A stretch of DNA of 64,000 nt from Brachybacterium subflavum (GTDB lineage Bacteria; Actinomycetota; Actinomycetes; Actinomycetales; Dermabacteraceae), in assembly GCF_009299795.1 (NCBI RefSeq), contig NZ_VIGP01000004.1, forward strand, positions 186,001 to 250,000, given 5' to 3'. Below the pieces are notes generated by a model. It did no database searches, was not told the origin of the DNA, and worked only from the letters and a program-made list of their open reading frames with translations. Shown here piece by piece: positions 26,753 to 35,539 of this stretch; the first letter of the stretch is position 1, and each line of letters starts with the position of its first letter. The translations under genes and the position numbers were made by a program.

Positions 26753-27942
26753 GCCCGAACAGCCAGAGCGACCCCGCGCAGGACCCGTCGGACGGCCCGG
26801 AGATCCACCGCGGGCTCGCGGGGGTCGTCACCGACGTCACCGCGATCTCGAAGGTCAATCCCGAGACCAACTCGCTGCTCTACCGCGGATACCCGGTGCC
26901 GCAGCTCGCCGCGACGCAGCCCTTCGAGTCCGTCGCCCATCTGCTGTGGACCGGTGAGCTGCCCACCGACGCGGAGATCGAGGAGGACCGCGCCCACGAG
27001 CGCTCCCACCGCGCGCTCGCGCCCGAGGTGAAGGCGACGCTGGACTCCCTGCCCACCACCTGCCACCCGATGGACTCGGTGCGCACGGCCGTCTCGGTGC
27101 TCGGCGGCCTGGATCCCGCCGCGCAGGACGACTCGCCCGCCGCGGAGCTCGAGAAGGCGCGATGCCTGCTCGCGCAGCTGCCCGCCGTGATCGCCTACGA
27201 GCAGCGGCGGCGCCGCGCCGGCGGCCCCACCGAGCCCATCGCCCCGCGCGAGGACCTCGACTACTCCCAGAACTTCCTGTGGATGACCTTCGGCGAGGAG
27301 GCGGCGCCCGAGCTCGTCGACGCCTTCCGCGTCTCGATGGTGCTCTACGCCGAGCACTCCTTCAACGCCTCGACCTTCACCGCGCGCGTCATCACCTCGA
27401 CCCTCTCGGATCTGCACTCGGCGGTCGTCGGCGCGATCGGCGCCCTCAAGGGGCCGCTGCACGGCGGCGCCAACGAGGCCGTGATGCACACCTTCGAGGA
27501 GATCGGGATCCGTCCCGAGGAGCCCGAGGCCGAGGCCAAGGACCGCGCGAAGTCCTGGATGGACGACGCCCTCGCGCAGAAGAAGAAGGTCATGGGCTTC
27601 GGGCACCGCGTCTACAAGAACGGCGATTCCCGCGTGCCCACCATGAAGCAGGCTCTGGACGCGATGATCGAGCACGTGGGCCGCCCCGAGATCCTCGGGC
27701 TCTACAACGGGCTCGAACAGTCGATGGACGAGGCGAAGGCCATCAAGCCCAACCTCGACTACCCCGCCGGGCCGACCTACCACCTGATGGGCTTCGACAC
27801 CGAGATGTTCACGCCGCTGTTCATCGCCTCGCGGATCACCGGCTGGACCGCGCACATCATGGAGCAGCGCGCCGCGAACGCCCTGATCCGCCCGCTCTCG
27901 GAGTACGTCGGCCCCGAGGAGAGGCCGGTCCCGGGTGCGTGA
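26749..27942 (+). CDS. prpC: 2-Methylcitrate synthase
   Basis: Condenses propionyl-CoA with oxaloacetate. 397 residues of the citrate-synthase family, methylcitrate-synthase type: N-terminal RGLAGVVTDVTAISKVNPE and YRGYPVPQLA, active-site regions LYAEHSFNASTFTARVITS, GPLHGGANEAVM and MGFGHRVYKNGDSRVP with the expected catalytic His and Asp residues. The adjacent prpD and prpB make the 2-methylcitrate rather than citrate assignment likely. The start overlaps prpB by four bases; the end overlaps the next reading frame by 8 bp. Confidence 0.94.
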   Translation: MSPNSQSDPAQDPSDGPEIHRGLAGVVTDVTAISKVNPETNSLLYRGYPVPQLAATQPFESVAHLLWTGELPTDAEIEEDRAHERSHRALAPEVKATLDSLPTTCHPMDSVRTAVSVLGGLDPAAQDDSPAAELEKARCLLAQLPAVIAYEQRRRRAGGPTEPIAPREDLDYSQNFLWMTFGEEAAPELVDAFRVSMVLYAEHSFNASTFTARVITSTLSDLHSAVVGAIGALKGPLHGGANEAVMHTFEEIGIRPEEPEAEAKDRAKSWMDDALAQKKKVMGFGHRVYKNGDSRVPTMKQALDAMIEHVGRPEILGLYNGLEQSMDEAKAIKPNLDYPAGPTYHLMGFDTEMFTPLFIASRITGWTAHIMEQRAANALIRPLSEYVGPEERPVPGA

Positions 27943-29044
27943 TGCCCGCCGCGGGCCCTCGTCCAGCGGGCCCGAGCGCTTCCGGCGCGTTCTGCGCGTC
28001 CGGATCCTCGGTGCGGGCGTCGCCGGGACCGCCGCGGCAGCCCTGATCACCGCCGCCGGGCACGAGGTCGAGCTGATCGACGAGGACTTCGCGCAGCCGG
28101 CGCTGGGCACCTCTCTCGCCCTGTTCCCGCCGGCCCAGCGGGTGCTCGCGCGGATCGGCGTCCTCGACGCCGTGACAGCAGGGGCGACGGCCCCGCGCGA
28201 GGGACGCCTGGTGGGGCGCGATGGCAGGATGCTCGCGACCCTGCCCTCGGGCGAGGCGCTGCTGGTGCCGCGCCCGCACCTGCTCGCGTGCCTGCGCAGG
28301 GCGCTTCCGAGCGAGGTCCGACGGCGACGGATGCGCGTCCAGGACGTGCGTCCGCTGCGGCGCGGCGCCGACGTGCTCGTGGGCGCCGATGGACTGCACT
28401 CGCTGACCCGGCTCTCCGGCTGGGGCGAGGGCGCCCGGGCCCGCGGGCACGGGATGACGATCCTGCGCGGCATCACTCCACAGGCACCGCCGGAGATCTC
28501 GGAGACCTGGGGCGGCGGGTGGCTGTTCGGCATCACGCCGCTCAGCGGGGGCGGCACCAACTGGTTCGCGTCCGTGCCCGAGCACCGCGCGCCCGATCGC
28601 GAGGGCGACCTCGCGCACCTGAGCGAGGTCGTGGGCGGCGCACGGGCGGCGATCGACACCGTCCTCGAGGCGTCGACGCCCGCGCGCACGACGGTGCACG
28701 GCCTGTTCACGGTCCCGCGGGTGCGGCCCGTGCGCGAGGACGTGGTGCTGATCGGCGACGCCGCGCACGCGATGGCGCCGAACCTGGGACATGGGGCGAA
28801 CACCGCGCTCTCGGACGCGGCGGCCCTGGCCACGGCGCTCGACGGCGCGCAGCGGATCCGCCCGGCGCTGGCCCGCTACGCCGCGCGGCGGCACCTCGTC
28901 GACCAGGGCTGGAGGCTCGGCTCGGAGGTCATGCTGCGCGCCGGGATGGCCGACGGGCTCGCGGGAGGACGGGACACGGTGCTCGGCGCGGCCGGCCGCA
29001 TCCTGGCCCGCCGCTCCCGCGAGGACCAGGAGCCCGCGCCCTGA
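27935..29044 (+). CDS. FAD-dependent monooxygenase (PHBH fold)
   Basis: 369 residues. An N-terminal Rossmann motif (RILGAGVAGTAAAALITAAG) binds FAD, DVLVGADGLHS is the middle DG motif of aromatic hydroxylases, and VVLIGDAAHAMAPNLGHGAN is the GD motif that contacts the flavin ribityl chain. This is the FAD-binding monooxygenase family; substrate unknown. The start is a GTG overlapping the prpC end by 8 bp; the first about 22 residues are Arg-rich and poorly conserved, so a start nearer RILGAG is possible. Its fusion into the prp transcript is by position only; no role in propionate metabolism is evident. Confidence 0.85.
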   Translation: MRDARRGPSSSGPERFRRVLRVRILGAGVAGTAAAALITAAGHEVELIDEDFAQPALGTSLALFPPAQRVLARIGVLDAVTAGATAPREGRLVGRDGRMLATLPSGEALLVPRPHLLACLRRALPSEVRRRRMRVQDVRPLRRGADVLVGADGLHSLTRLSGWGEGARARGHGMTILRGITPQAPPEISETWGGGWLFGITPLSGGGTNWFASVPEHRAPDREGDLAHLSEVVGGARAAIDTVLEASTPARTTVHGLFTVPRVRPVREDVVLIGDAAHAMAPNLGHGANTALSDAAALATALDGAQRIRPALARYAARRHLVDQGWRLGSEVMLRAGMADGLAGGRDTVLGAAGRILARRSREDQEPAP

Positions 29045-29160
29045 GTCCCGTCGGCGGGTCGTGTCGTCCCGTGAACGCCCCTCGGACGCGTGTCAGGTCA
29101 TCGTCCTATCGTCGGCGGTGACGCATCAGCACTCACCTCTCGACATCGCAGGAGATGCAC

Positions 29161-30096
29161 ATGACCCTCGACCTCATCGGCGACCTGCCCCTCGTCCTCG
29201 GCGGCAACACCTTCGGCTGGACCAGCGACGAGGACGAGTCCTTCGCCGTGCTCGACGCCTTCCTCGCCGCCGGGGGCCGCCAGATCGACACCGCCGACGT
29301 CTACTCCGCGTGGGCACCGGGCAACGACGGCGGCGTCTCCGAGGCCGTGATCGGCCGCTGGCTCGCCGCGCGCGGCGCCCGGGACCAGGTCGTGCTCGCC
29401 ACGAAGGTCGGCTCCCTCGCCTCCCGCAAGGGTCTGGCGCGCGAGAACGTCGAGGCCGCCCTCGAGGACTCCCTCGCCCGCCTGGGCACCGACCGTGTGG
29501 ACCTCTACTACGCCCACTTCGACGACGAGACCCAGTCACCCGCCGAGCTCGCCCGCACCTTCGACTCCCTGGTGCGCGCCGGGAAGGTGGGCGCCATCGG
29601 TATCTCCAACCTCTCCCCCGAGCGGCAGCGCGCCTGGATCGAGGCGGCCCGCGCGGAGGATCTCACCGTGCCCGCAGCCATCCAGGTGCAGTACTCCCTC
29701 GCCCATCGCGCGGACGTCGAGACCGGCTACGGGCAGGTCGTCGACGAGAACGACCTCGCCCTGTTCAGCTACTTCTCCCTCGCCGCCGGCCTGCTCACCG
29801 GCAAGTACCGCTCGGCGGCCGACCTCGAGGGGGTCGCCCGCGGCGCCCAGCTCGCCGACTACGGCACACCCGAGGGCTTCGCCCTCGTGGACGCCCTGGT
29901 CGACGTCGCCGAGCGCCACGACGCGGAGCCGACGGCGGTGGCCCTCGCCTGGCTGCGCGCGAAGGGCGTGACGGCGCCGGTCGCCTCCGCCCGCACCACC
30001 GCTCAGCTCCCGGCGCTGGTCGCCGGGGCCACGCTCGACCTCGCGGCCGAGGACGTCGCAGCCCTGGACGACGCCTCCGCGCCGTTCACGCGCTGA
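29161..30096 (+). CDS. Aldo/keto reductase
   Basis: NADPH-dependent oxidoreductase of the aldo/keto reductase superfamily, 311 residues. Features: the N-terminal GGNTFGWTSDEDESFAVLDA, QIDTADVYS with catalytic Asp and Tyr, LATKVG with catalytic Lys, VDLYYAHFDDETQ (His normally here), and the KVGAIGISNLSPE and GVTAPVASARTTAQL cofactor segments. The sequence resembles the YajO/IolS-type soluble AKRs. ATG 29161 preferred over 29155 because GGAG is 6 nt upstream of the former and abuts the latter. Physiological substrate unknown. A -10 TATCGT lies around 29107. The stop overlaps the convergent neighbour's 3' end by 11 bp. Confidence 0.92.
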   Translation: MTLDLIGDLPLVLGGNTFGWTSDEDESFAVLDAFLAAGGRQIDTADVYSAWAPGNDGGVSEAVIGRWLAARGARDQVVLATKVGSLASRKGLARENVEAALEDSLARLGTDRVDLYYAHFDDETQSPAELARTFDSLVRAGKVGAIGISNLSPERQRAWIEAARAEDLTVPAAIQVQYSLAHRADVETGYGQVVDENDLALFSYFSLAAGLLTGKYRSAADLEGVARGAQLADYGTPEGFALVDALVDVAERHDAEPTAVALAWLRAKGVTAPVASARTTAQLPALVAGATLDLAAEDVAALDDASAPFTR

Positions 30097-30703
30097 TCGT
30101 GGGGTCCGCGGGGCCTGCGGGCTCCGCGCGCTCGGCGGGCTCAGCCGGTTCCGCAGGCTCAGCGGGTTCTGCGGACTCGGCGGACTCGGCGGACGAGCCC
30201 GCCTCGTCCTCGAGCGTCCCGGCGAGGAAGCGCGGCAGCCAGACGGCCTCCCAGTCGCTGACCTCCTGGGCCATGTTGCCCACACGGGCCGGCGGCGCGG
30301 CCGGCAGCCAGTAGGCTCCCACGCCGTCGCGCTCGAGGTACCCGTAGTCGACGAGCTCACGGCGCAGGTAGGCGACGTCCTCGTGGACGGGCCGCAGGAT
30401 GTCGCCCACCTCGGCCTCGGTATAGACCTCCCCGGGGGCGAAGCGCGCGAGCAGCTCGAGCAGCACCGAGAGGCGCGTCTTGCGCTTGGCGGGGATGCGC
30501 TCGAGCACGCCGCGAATGAGGAACGGGCGGATGAGCTTCTCGTGGAGTGCGCGCGCCGCCTCGGGGTCGGGCGTGGGGACGGCGATGCGCTCGGGCCGGG
30601 TCGCGGCCTGCGCGAGCAGAGCGGCGCGGGCCGCCGTGTAGTTCTCGCCGGTGCGCTCCATGCGGGCGCGCACGAGCTTCTTGAAGTCGGAGGAGCGGGT
30701 CAT
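30086..30703 (-). CDS. DUF2087-type winged-helix protein with repetitive acidic tail
   Basis: 205 residues. The N-terminus MTRSSDFKKLVRARMERTGE, with AARAALLAQ, is the SAM-like helical motif seen in a family of actinobacterial proteins; the middle (IPAKRKTRLSVLLELLARF, VYTEAEVGDILRPVHEDVAYLRRELVDYGYLER) is the DUF2087 winged-helix region, often found in putative regulators. The last about 35 residues are an Ala/Glu/Pro/Ser tandem repeat (SAESAEPAEPAEPAE) that differs from the core. Start 30703 is preferred; an in-frame ATG at 30724 is possible. Convergent with, and overlapping, the aldo/keto reductase gene by 11 bp. Role unknown. Confidence 0.8.
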   Translation of the reverse strand: MTRSSDFKKLVRARMERTGENYTAARAALLAQAATRPERIAVPTPDPEAARALHEKLIRPFLIRGVLERIPAKRKTRLSVLLELLARFAPGEVYTEAEVGDILRPVHEDVAYLRRELVDYGYLERDGVGAYWLPAAPPARVGNMAQEVSDWEAVWLPRFLAGTLEDEAGSSAESAESAEPAEPAEPAEPAERAEPAGPADPTISA

Positions 30704-31028
30704 CGGATTCACCTCTGCCGCCATGGCATCCCCAGCCTGCGTCGGCGGCGCGATGCCTCGACGATGATCGGTCCGGATCCGAGGATCTGCTCCCCTTCGC
30801 CCCGAGGGCGCGGGCTGGGGCCGACGCCGGGCTGGGCGGTGGATCGCCGCCGGGAACACCCTAGCGGATCGCACCCATCCCTGGACGCGTGGGCGGCGGC
30901 GGAGATGGCGATGGCGATGGCGGCGGTGATCGGGGGCGCAGGGCGTTCGAACGCTCGTTCGTCCCACCCCTCTCCTAGTCTCCGAGGACCGTTGCCGCCG
31001 GCGCCGCCGGCGGCGGGGAGGAGGAGTC
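30704..31028. other. 325-bp gap upstream of the SOS-box gene
   Basis: Holds the divergent promoter area of the DUF2087-type gene and the small gene at 31029. Apart from the LexA-like box, the TAGTCT -10 and a short GATGGC direct repeat near 30905, I see no gene or RNA in it. Confidence 0.5.
30947..30962. promoter_or_regulatory. Candidate LexA/SOS box
   Basis: TCGAAC-GCTC-GTTCGT matches the Gram-positive LexA consensus CGAAC-N4-GTTCG exactly in its core. It overlaps the -35 position of the promoter whose -10 is TAGTCT (30976-30981), about 48 bp before the start of the next gene: the normal position for repression. Confidence 0.6.
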
Positions 31029-31385
31029 ATGGATACCGTCGAACGTCCCGGGTCGCGAGTGCGCGCCGTCCATCCCGAGCAGTCCGCACACCGGGAGCGC
31101 GATCGCATCCGCGCGGGACTCCTGCTGCGGGCGCCCGGGCTCGAGCGGCGCATCGTGGAGACCGCGAGCGGATCGCTGCTCGTGCAGGTCCCGGGCACGC
31201 CGACGGGAGCGCGGAGCGCTGGGAGCGCCGACGGGATCGAGATCGGCAGGCTCCCCCACCGGGGCGGCTCCGCATGGGTCGTGGTGATGCGCCGTCAGGG
31301 TCGCGCGAGTGTGCGTCGCTGCGCGAGCGTGGAGCAGGTGGTGCGCTCGGCGCTGATCGGCCTGCGATCCGCCCGTGCCGCGTGA
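31029..31385 (+). CDS. Small Arg-rich protein of unknown function, putatively SOS-controlled
   Basis: 118 residues; I do not recognise a family. The N-terminal part (about 1-45) is charged and helical, the middle (RRIVETASGSLLVQVPGTP) appears to be beta-strand with hydrophobic-polar alternation, and SAWVVVMRRQGRASVRR with EQVVRSALIGL follows. There is no signal peptide or membrane segment. The gene is supported by a strong GGAGGAGGAG ribosome-binding site 5 nt before the ATG, its own -10 and the LexA-like box. Translation from this frame is favoured over the longer overlapping frames because only it has these signals. The nearest neighbour, a methyltransferase, is convergent. Confidence 0.7.
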   Translation: MDTVERPGSRVRAVHPEQSAHRERDRIRAGLLLRAPGLERRIVETASGSLLVQVPGTPTGARSAGSADGIEIGRLPHRGGSAWVVVMRRQGRASVRRCASVEQVVRSALIGLRSARAA

Positions 31386-31422
31386 GGCGCCGGCGCCTCT
31401 CGACGCACGGACCCCGCGCGCT

Positions 31423-32025
31423 TCAGCTCAGGCGGCGGGCCAGCGTCGAGACGACGTGCCAGTGCTTCTTCGCGGAGCTGTAGGAGCGGCCGTCCTCGTT
31501 GCGGACCTCGCGGTCCAGGACGCGGAAGCCGCGGAACATCTCACCGATCTCCTGGGCGCTCAGGGTCGCGATGTCCTCGCGCTCGGCCCAGCTGTCCGAC
31601 TCCCCGAACAGGTCCACGGCGATGACGCCGCCGATCTTCAGGGCTCCGGTGAGCTTCGGCCAGATCTCGCGCAGTCCGTCCGGGCCCAGCATCGGCAGGG
31701 CGTACGCGGAGTAGACGACGTCGGCCGCGGGGAACTGCTCGACGTCCCGCGCATCCATGTGATGGAAGTTGATGCGACCGGTCATGCGCTCGTTCTCGAC
31801 GAGGCGCTGCGTGAGCGTGTCATCGGTGTCGTAGGCGTGGACGGTCAATCCGCGGCGCGCGAACTCGAGCGCGTCGGCGCCACCACCGGCGCCGATGTCG
31901 ATCGCGACCTTCCCGGGCCCATCTCCGCCCGCGGCGTGCACAGCTTGCGTCACGACCCGCCGGGCGGGACGCGCCGCAGCACTGGCGTTGTATGCGTGCC
32001 AGTCGATCGTGGGGGCGGTGTCCAT
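31423..32025 (-). CDS. SAM-dependent class I methyltransferase
   Basis: 200 residues with a Rossmann-type SAM-binding core: motif I VAIDIGAGGGADALEFA, the acidic end of strand 2 (HAYDTDD), FHHMDARDVEQF and ADVVYSAYALPML with VIAVDLFGE further on. Family: small tellurite-resistance/ubiquinone-type methyltransferases; the acceptor is unknown. The start at 32025 is chosen because TACCCT lies 7 nt before the ATG and because the eight preceding in-frame codons (from 32049) have no ribosome-binding site. Convergent with the small gene at 31029 and divergent from the mshA-mshB fusion gene. Confidence 0.86.
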   Translation of the reverse strand: MDTAPTIDWHAYNASAAARPARRVVTQAVHAAGGDGPGKVAIDIGAGGGADALEFARRGLTVHAYDTDDTLTQRLVENERMTGRINFHHMDARDVEQFPAADVVYSAYALPMLGPDGLREIWPKLTGALKIGGVIAVDLFGESDSWAEREDIATLSAQEIGEMFRGFRVLDREVRNEDGRSYSSAKKHWHVVSTLARRLS

Positions 32026-32038
32026 GCAGTTCAGGGTA
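32026..32038 (-). promoter_or_regulatory. Putative -10 box, leaderless methyltransferase transcript
   Basis: TACCCT on the minus strand (32038-32033) separated by 7 nt from the ATG at 32025, no Shine-Dalgarno. Confidence 0.45.
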
Positions 32039-32189
32039 TCGACCTTCATCCAACATTCAATATGACAGAGGCCTGGCGCACACCGGTTTCGTCACCAGCG
32101 AACACCAGGGGGCCTCTGCGCCGGCTCGCAGGCGCAGAGGCGGGGTGCGCCCTGCGCGATCGCGCACGCCGCAGGAGCCTGCGCACTCC

Positions 32190-32202
32190 TAGGATGATGG
32201 AC
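32190..32202 (+). promoter_or_regulatory. Putative -10 box, leaderless mshA-mshB transcript
   Basis: TAGGAT (32190-32195) is followed by GATGGAC and then the ATG at 32203. Two earlier in-frame ATG codons at 32194 and 32197 overlap the box and are unlikely starts. Confidence 0.45.
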
Positions 32203-34233
32203 ATGTCAACCACGCCGCTGCGCCTGCTGCTCGTCTCGCTGCACACCTCCCCGCTCGCAGTGCCCGGCAGCGCCGATGCCGGCGGCATGAACGTGGTGGT
32301 CCTCGAGCAGGCGCGCGCCCTCGCCGCGGCCGGCCACCAGGTCGACATCGTCACCCGCCGCAGCGACCCCGACGCGCCCGCGATCTGCGCGGTCGCCCCG
32401 CGCCTGCGCCAGGTCCTGCTGCACGGCGGGCCCGCGACGCCGCTCGCCAAGAGCGCCATGGAGCAGGCCATCGAGCCGTTCTCCGCGGACCTCGAGCGCC
32501 TCGTGTCCGACGCCGAGCAGGCCGGGGAGCCGTACTCCCTGATCCACTCCCACCACTGGTTCAGCGGCGTGGCCGCACTCCCCGTCGCGCACCGGCATCA
32601 GCTGCCCCACCTGCAGTCCTTCCACTCCGTCGCGGCCCCGGAGGGCTCGACCACGCTGGGCGCCGGAGAACCCGCCGAGTCCGCGGGCCGCATCCCCGGC
32701 GAGCGCCGCACAGCGAGGGAGTCCCAGCTGGTCATCGCCGTCTCGCAGGCCGAGGCCCGCACGGTCCGCGAGCGCTATGGGGTCCCCTCGGATCGCGTGC
32801 TCGTGGTCCCGCCGGGCGTGGACACCGCCCGCTTCCATCCCTCTCCCCTGAGCGCTCGGCAGCGTCTGGAGGAGCCCACGATGCTGTTCGCCGCACGGCT
32901 GCAGCCCCTCAAGGCGCCGGACCTCGCCCTCGACGTGCTCGCCCGGCTCGACGCGTCCTTCGCGGCCCGCCTGGTGCTCGTGGGTGCGGCCTCGGAGGAC
33001 TTCTCCGCATATCGTGCGGAGCTCGAGCAGTCCGCCCGCTCGCTGGGCCTCGCCGACCGCGTCGCGTTCGCCGGCTCCATGGACCAGGACGAGCTCGCCG
33101 CCCGCATGCGCGAGGCCGCCGTCCTCCTGCTGCCCAGCTGGTCGGAGACGTTCGGGCTCGTCGCCCTCGAAGCGCAGTCCAGCGGCACCCCGGTGGTCGC
33201 CTGGGACCGCGCGGGTGGCGTGCAGGAGGCAGTGGGCCCCGGCAGCCGGCTGATCGCCGGTCGCGACCCCGACGTCTGGGCCGAGGCCGTCGAATCCCTC
33301 ATCGGCGAGGAATCGGCATTCCAGGAGGCCTCGCGCGCGGTGCGCGCCTTCGCCGAGACCCGCACCTGGCAGGCGTGCGCCCATCATCTCGAGCGGATCT
33401 ACCGGGCCGTCGTCCACGGCGGGACCGCCCACGGCCCGTCGGACCCCTGGCATCTGGTGCGCACCGCCGGCACCGTGCTGGCAGTCCACGCCCACCCCGA
33501 CGACGAATCGCTCGCCACCGGTGCGCTGCTGGCCGACCTCTCCTCGCGCGGCACCCGCGTCGTGGTCGCCACGGCGACCCGCGGCGAGGAGGGCGAGGTC
33601 GTCCCCGGGGCGATCGCCGAGGGCGACGAGCGCCCGCTCGAGGAGGTCCGCGCCCAGGAGGTGCGCCGTGCCCTCGGGGCGCTGGGCGTCGATGAGCACC
33701 ACATGCTCGGCGAGGCCCCGGCCCTGGCCGAGGGCGCCGCACCCCGGTGCTACCGCGACTCGGGCATGCGCTGGGTGCGCGAAGGCGTCGCGGGTCCGTC
33801 GGAGAGCGCGGGGCCGACGAGCTTCACCCATCAGGATCTCGAGCAGGAGATCGCGGACCTCTCCGCGCTCATCGCGCACGTGCGGCCGGACGTGATCCTC
33901 GGCTACGACGACCAGGGCACCTACGGACACCCCGACCATCTGCGCGCGCATCAGGCGACGGCCGGGGCGGCGCGCGCGCAGGGCGTGCCGTTCGTCGAGG
34001 TCGCGAGCGAGCCCGACCCCGAGGCCGTGGCCGGTGGCGAGCCCTTCGCGTTCCGCGACCAGCCGGGTTCGGCGTCCGCCCTGGGCGCCGCCCTGCGCGC
34101 CTATCGCACCCAGCTCACGGTGGTCGGCGAACTCGAGGGCGTGCCGGGCGGAGTGCGCGTGCGACACGTCGGGGGACAGTTCCAGGACGTGCCGCTGCGC
34201 ACCGGTCTGCGGATCTCGGGCGGGAGCGAGTGA
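32203..34233 (+). CDS. mshA-mshB: Fused mycothiol enzymes: GlcNAc-inositol-phosphate synthase MshA and deacetylase MshB
   Basis: Bifunctional 676-residue protein. Residues 1 to about 410 are a GT4 transferase with MshA signatures: LLLVSLHTSPLAVPGSADAGGMNV at the N-terminus, SFHSVAAPEGSTT, IAVSQAEARTVRERYGV, VPPGVDTARF and the catalytic E-x7-E SETFGLVALEAQSSGTPVVAW (Glu315, Glu323). From about 420 a PIG-L/MshB metalloamidase follows: HPDDE at 431-435 (zinc ligands and base), GEEGEV, RDSGMRW, and GHPDH at 575-579. MshA joins UDP-GlcNAc to inositol-phosphate and MshB removes the acetyl group, so steps 1 and 3 of mycothiol synthesis sit on one chain; the phosphatase between them is missing here. 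Both halves look complete. The 3' end is 4 bp from the convergent next gene. Confidence 0.9.
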   Translation: MSTTPLRLLLVSLHTSPLAVPGSADAGGMNVVVLEQARALAAAGHQVDIVTRRSDPDAPAICAVAPRLRQVLLHGGPATPLAKSAMEQAIEPFSADLERLVSDAEQAGEPYSLIHSHHWFSGVAALPVAHRHQLPHLQSFHSVAAPEGSTTLGAGEPAESAGRIPGERRTARESQLVIAVSQAEARTVRERYGVPSDRVLVVPPGVDTARFHPSPLSARQRLEEPTMLFAARLQPLKAPDLALDVLARLDASFAARLVLVGAASEDFSAYRAELEQSARSLGLADRVAFAGSMDQDELAARMREAAVLLLPSWSETFGLVALEAQSSGTPVVAWDRAGGVQEAVGPGSRLIAGRDPDVWAEAVESLIGEESAFQEASRAVRAFAETRTWQACAHHLERIYRAVVHGGTAHGPSDPWHLVRTAGTVLAVHAHPDDESLATGALLADLSSRGTRVVVATATRGEEGEVVPGAIAEGDERPLEEVRAQEVRRALGALGVDEHHMLGEAPALAEGAAPRCYRDSGMRWVREGVAGPSESAGPTSFTHQDLEQEIADLSALIAHVRPDVILGYDDQGTYGHPDHLRAHQATAGAARAQGVPFVEVASEPDPEAVAGGEPFAFRDQPGSASALGAALRAYRTQLTVVGELEGVPGGVRVRHVGGQFQDVPLRTGLRISGGSE

Positions 34234-34237
34234 CCCC

Positions 34238-35329
34238 TCAGCGGGCGGCGTCGGACGGGCAGCGGCGCTGCTCGGCCGGGGCGACCACGCGCTCGACGAG
34301 GCTCTCCAGCTCGGCGACCTCGTAGCCGGGCCATCCGAACATCTCGCGCCGCCACTCCGGCGGCACGGCCTTGGGACCGAGCGCGGCGCCGACCAGCGCA
34401 CCGGTGATGCACGCGACGGTATCGGTGTCGTAGCCCGCGCGGACCGCCGAGGTGAGCGCATCCACGAGGGCCGCACGGCGGGCGAAGCGGTCCTCGGGCA
34501 GGGGCAGCACGCCGTGCACCGCCGACCACGCCCCCTGGAACGCGGCCACCACCCAGCCGTTGCGCGGGAAGTCGACCGGGCGCGCCGACTCGGCCTCCTC
34601 GATGCGCTCGCGCCAGAGATCGCGGCGCTCCTCCGGGAGGCGGTCCAGGGCCGCGCGCACGTCGATCTCCCCGCACAGGATCGCGTGACGCACCGCGAAA
34701 CCCCACAGCACGCATGCCTCGACCGCGTCGGGGTGGACGTGGGTGAGGCGGCAGATCGTGCGGATCGCGTCCTCGGTGTCCTCGTCGGAGGAGAAGAGAT
34801 AGGGCAGCACGCTCGCGTGGGAGCGCATGAGCGCGGCATTGCCCGCGACCCGTGGGAGGTCGCGGTGCGCGTCCTCCGCGGCCTGCTGGAGATCGCTCGC
34901 ATGAGGCATGGAGTGTCCGGCCCCGCGGGCCACGTCGGCCGCACGGCGCATGACGGTCGAGGTCAGGGCGCCGATGTCGGGGGTGCCCATCGACCACGCG
35001 TACCACTCGCGCGCGATCTGGTCGAGGGCGGACGCCGTGCGCAGGTCATGGGTGCCGGGCGTCGCGGCCGCCGCCTCGAGCACGACGATCGCCATCGAGG
35101 TGTCGTCGGTCCACTCCGCCTCGCCCCATTCCAGGACGCCGCCGCCGATCATGCCCACGTCCTCGCTCGGGGCGATGGGGCCCTGGAACTCGTACGGCGC
35201 GCCCAGGGCGTCGCCCGCGGCCGCCGCGACCACCGCGCCGATGGCGCGCTCGAGGACGTCGCCGTCCGAGGTCCGGGCGTCGTCGCAGGGCTGGTCGCGG
35301 GTCACGGGGACATGTTTCCACACGACCAT
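34238..35329 (-). CDS. ADP-ribosylglycohydrolase family protein
   Basis: 363 residues of the ADP-ribosyl-glycohydrolase (DraG/ARH) superfamily, which removes ADP-ribose from proteins or small molecules. Metal-binding residues appear as GAVVAAAAGDALGAPYEF, EWTDDTSMA (conserved TDD), and AVRAGYDTDTVACITGALVGA (conserved GxDxDT with a second metal cluster). The C-terminal part has VPPEW with a tail ending CPSDAAR. The exact start is uncertain: ATG 35329 is assumed, GTG at 35305 is possible. It is convergent with mshA-mshB. Confidence 0.88.
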   Translation of the reverse strand: MVVWKHVPVTRDQPCDDARTSDGDVLERAIGAVVAAAAGDALGAPYEFQGPIAPSEDVGMIGGGVLEWGEAEWTDDTSMAIVVLEAAAATPGTHDLRTASALDQIAREWYAWSMGTPDIGALTSTVMRRAADVARGAGHSMPHASDLQQAAEDAHRDLPRVAGNAALMRSHASVLPYLFSSDEDTEDAIRTICRLTHVHPDAVEACVLWGFAVRHAILCGEIDVRAALDRLPEERRDLWRERIEEAESARPVDFPRNGWVVAAFQGAWSAVHGVLPLPEDRFARRAALVDALTSAVRAGYDTDTVACITGALVGAALGPKAVPPEWRREMFGWPGYEVAELESLVERVVAPAEQRRCPSDAAR

Positions 35330-35539
35330 GGGCCATGTCCGGGAGAATGTCCGGTCCCCGGACGCCCGTGGCCCCGGGTGGGGAGAACCTCACACGGAGA
35401 TGACGAACGCCGGCCCCGAGGCGTCGCGCACCAGCGCATCCGCACCGATGCCCTGTGTTCCGCCCGCCTCCTCGAGCGGCCTGCCACCAGCGGGGCACCA
35501 GGCACGGCCGATACAGTGGAGCGACTTCGAAGGAGCCCC

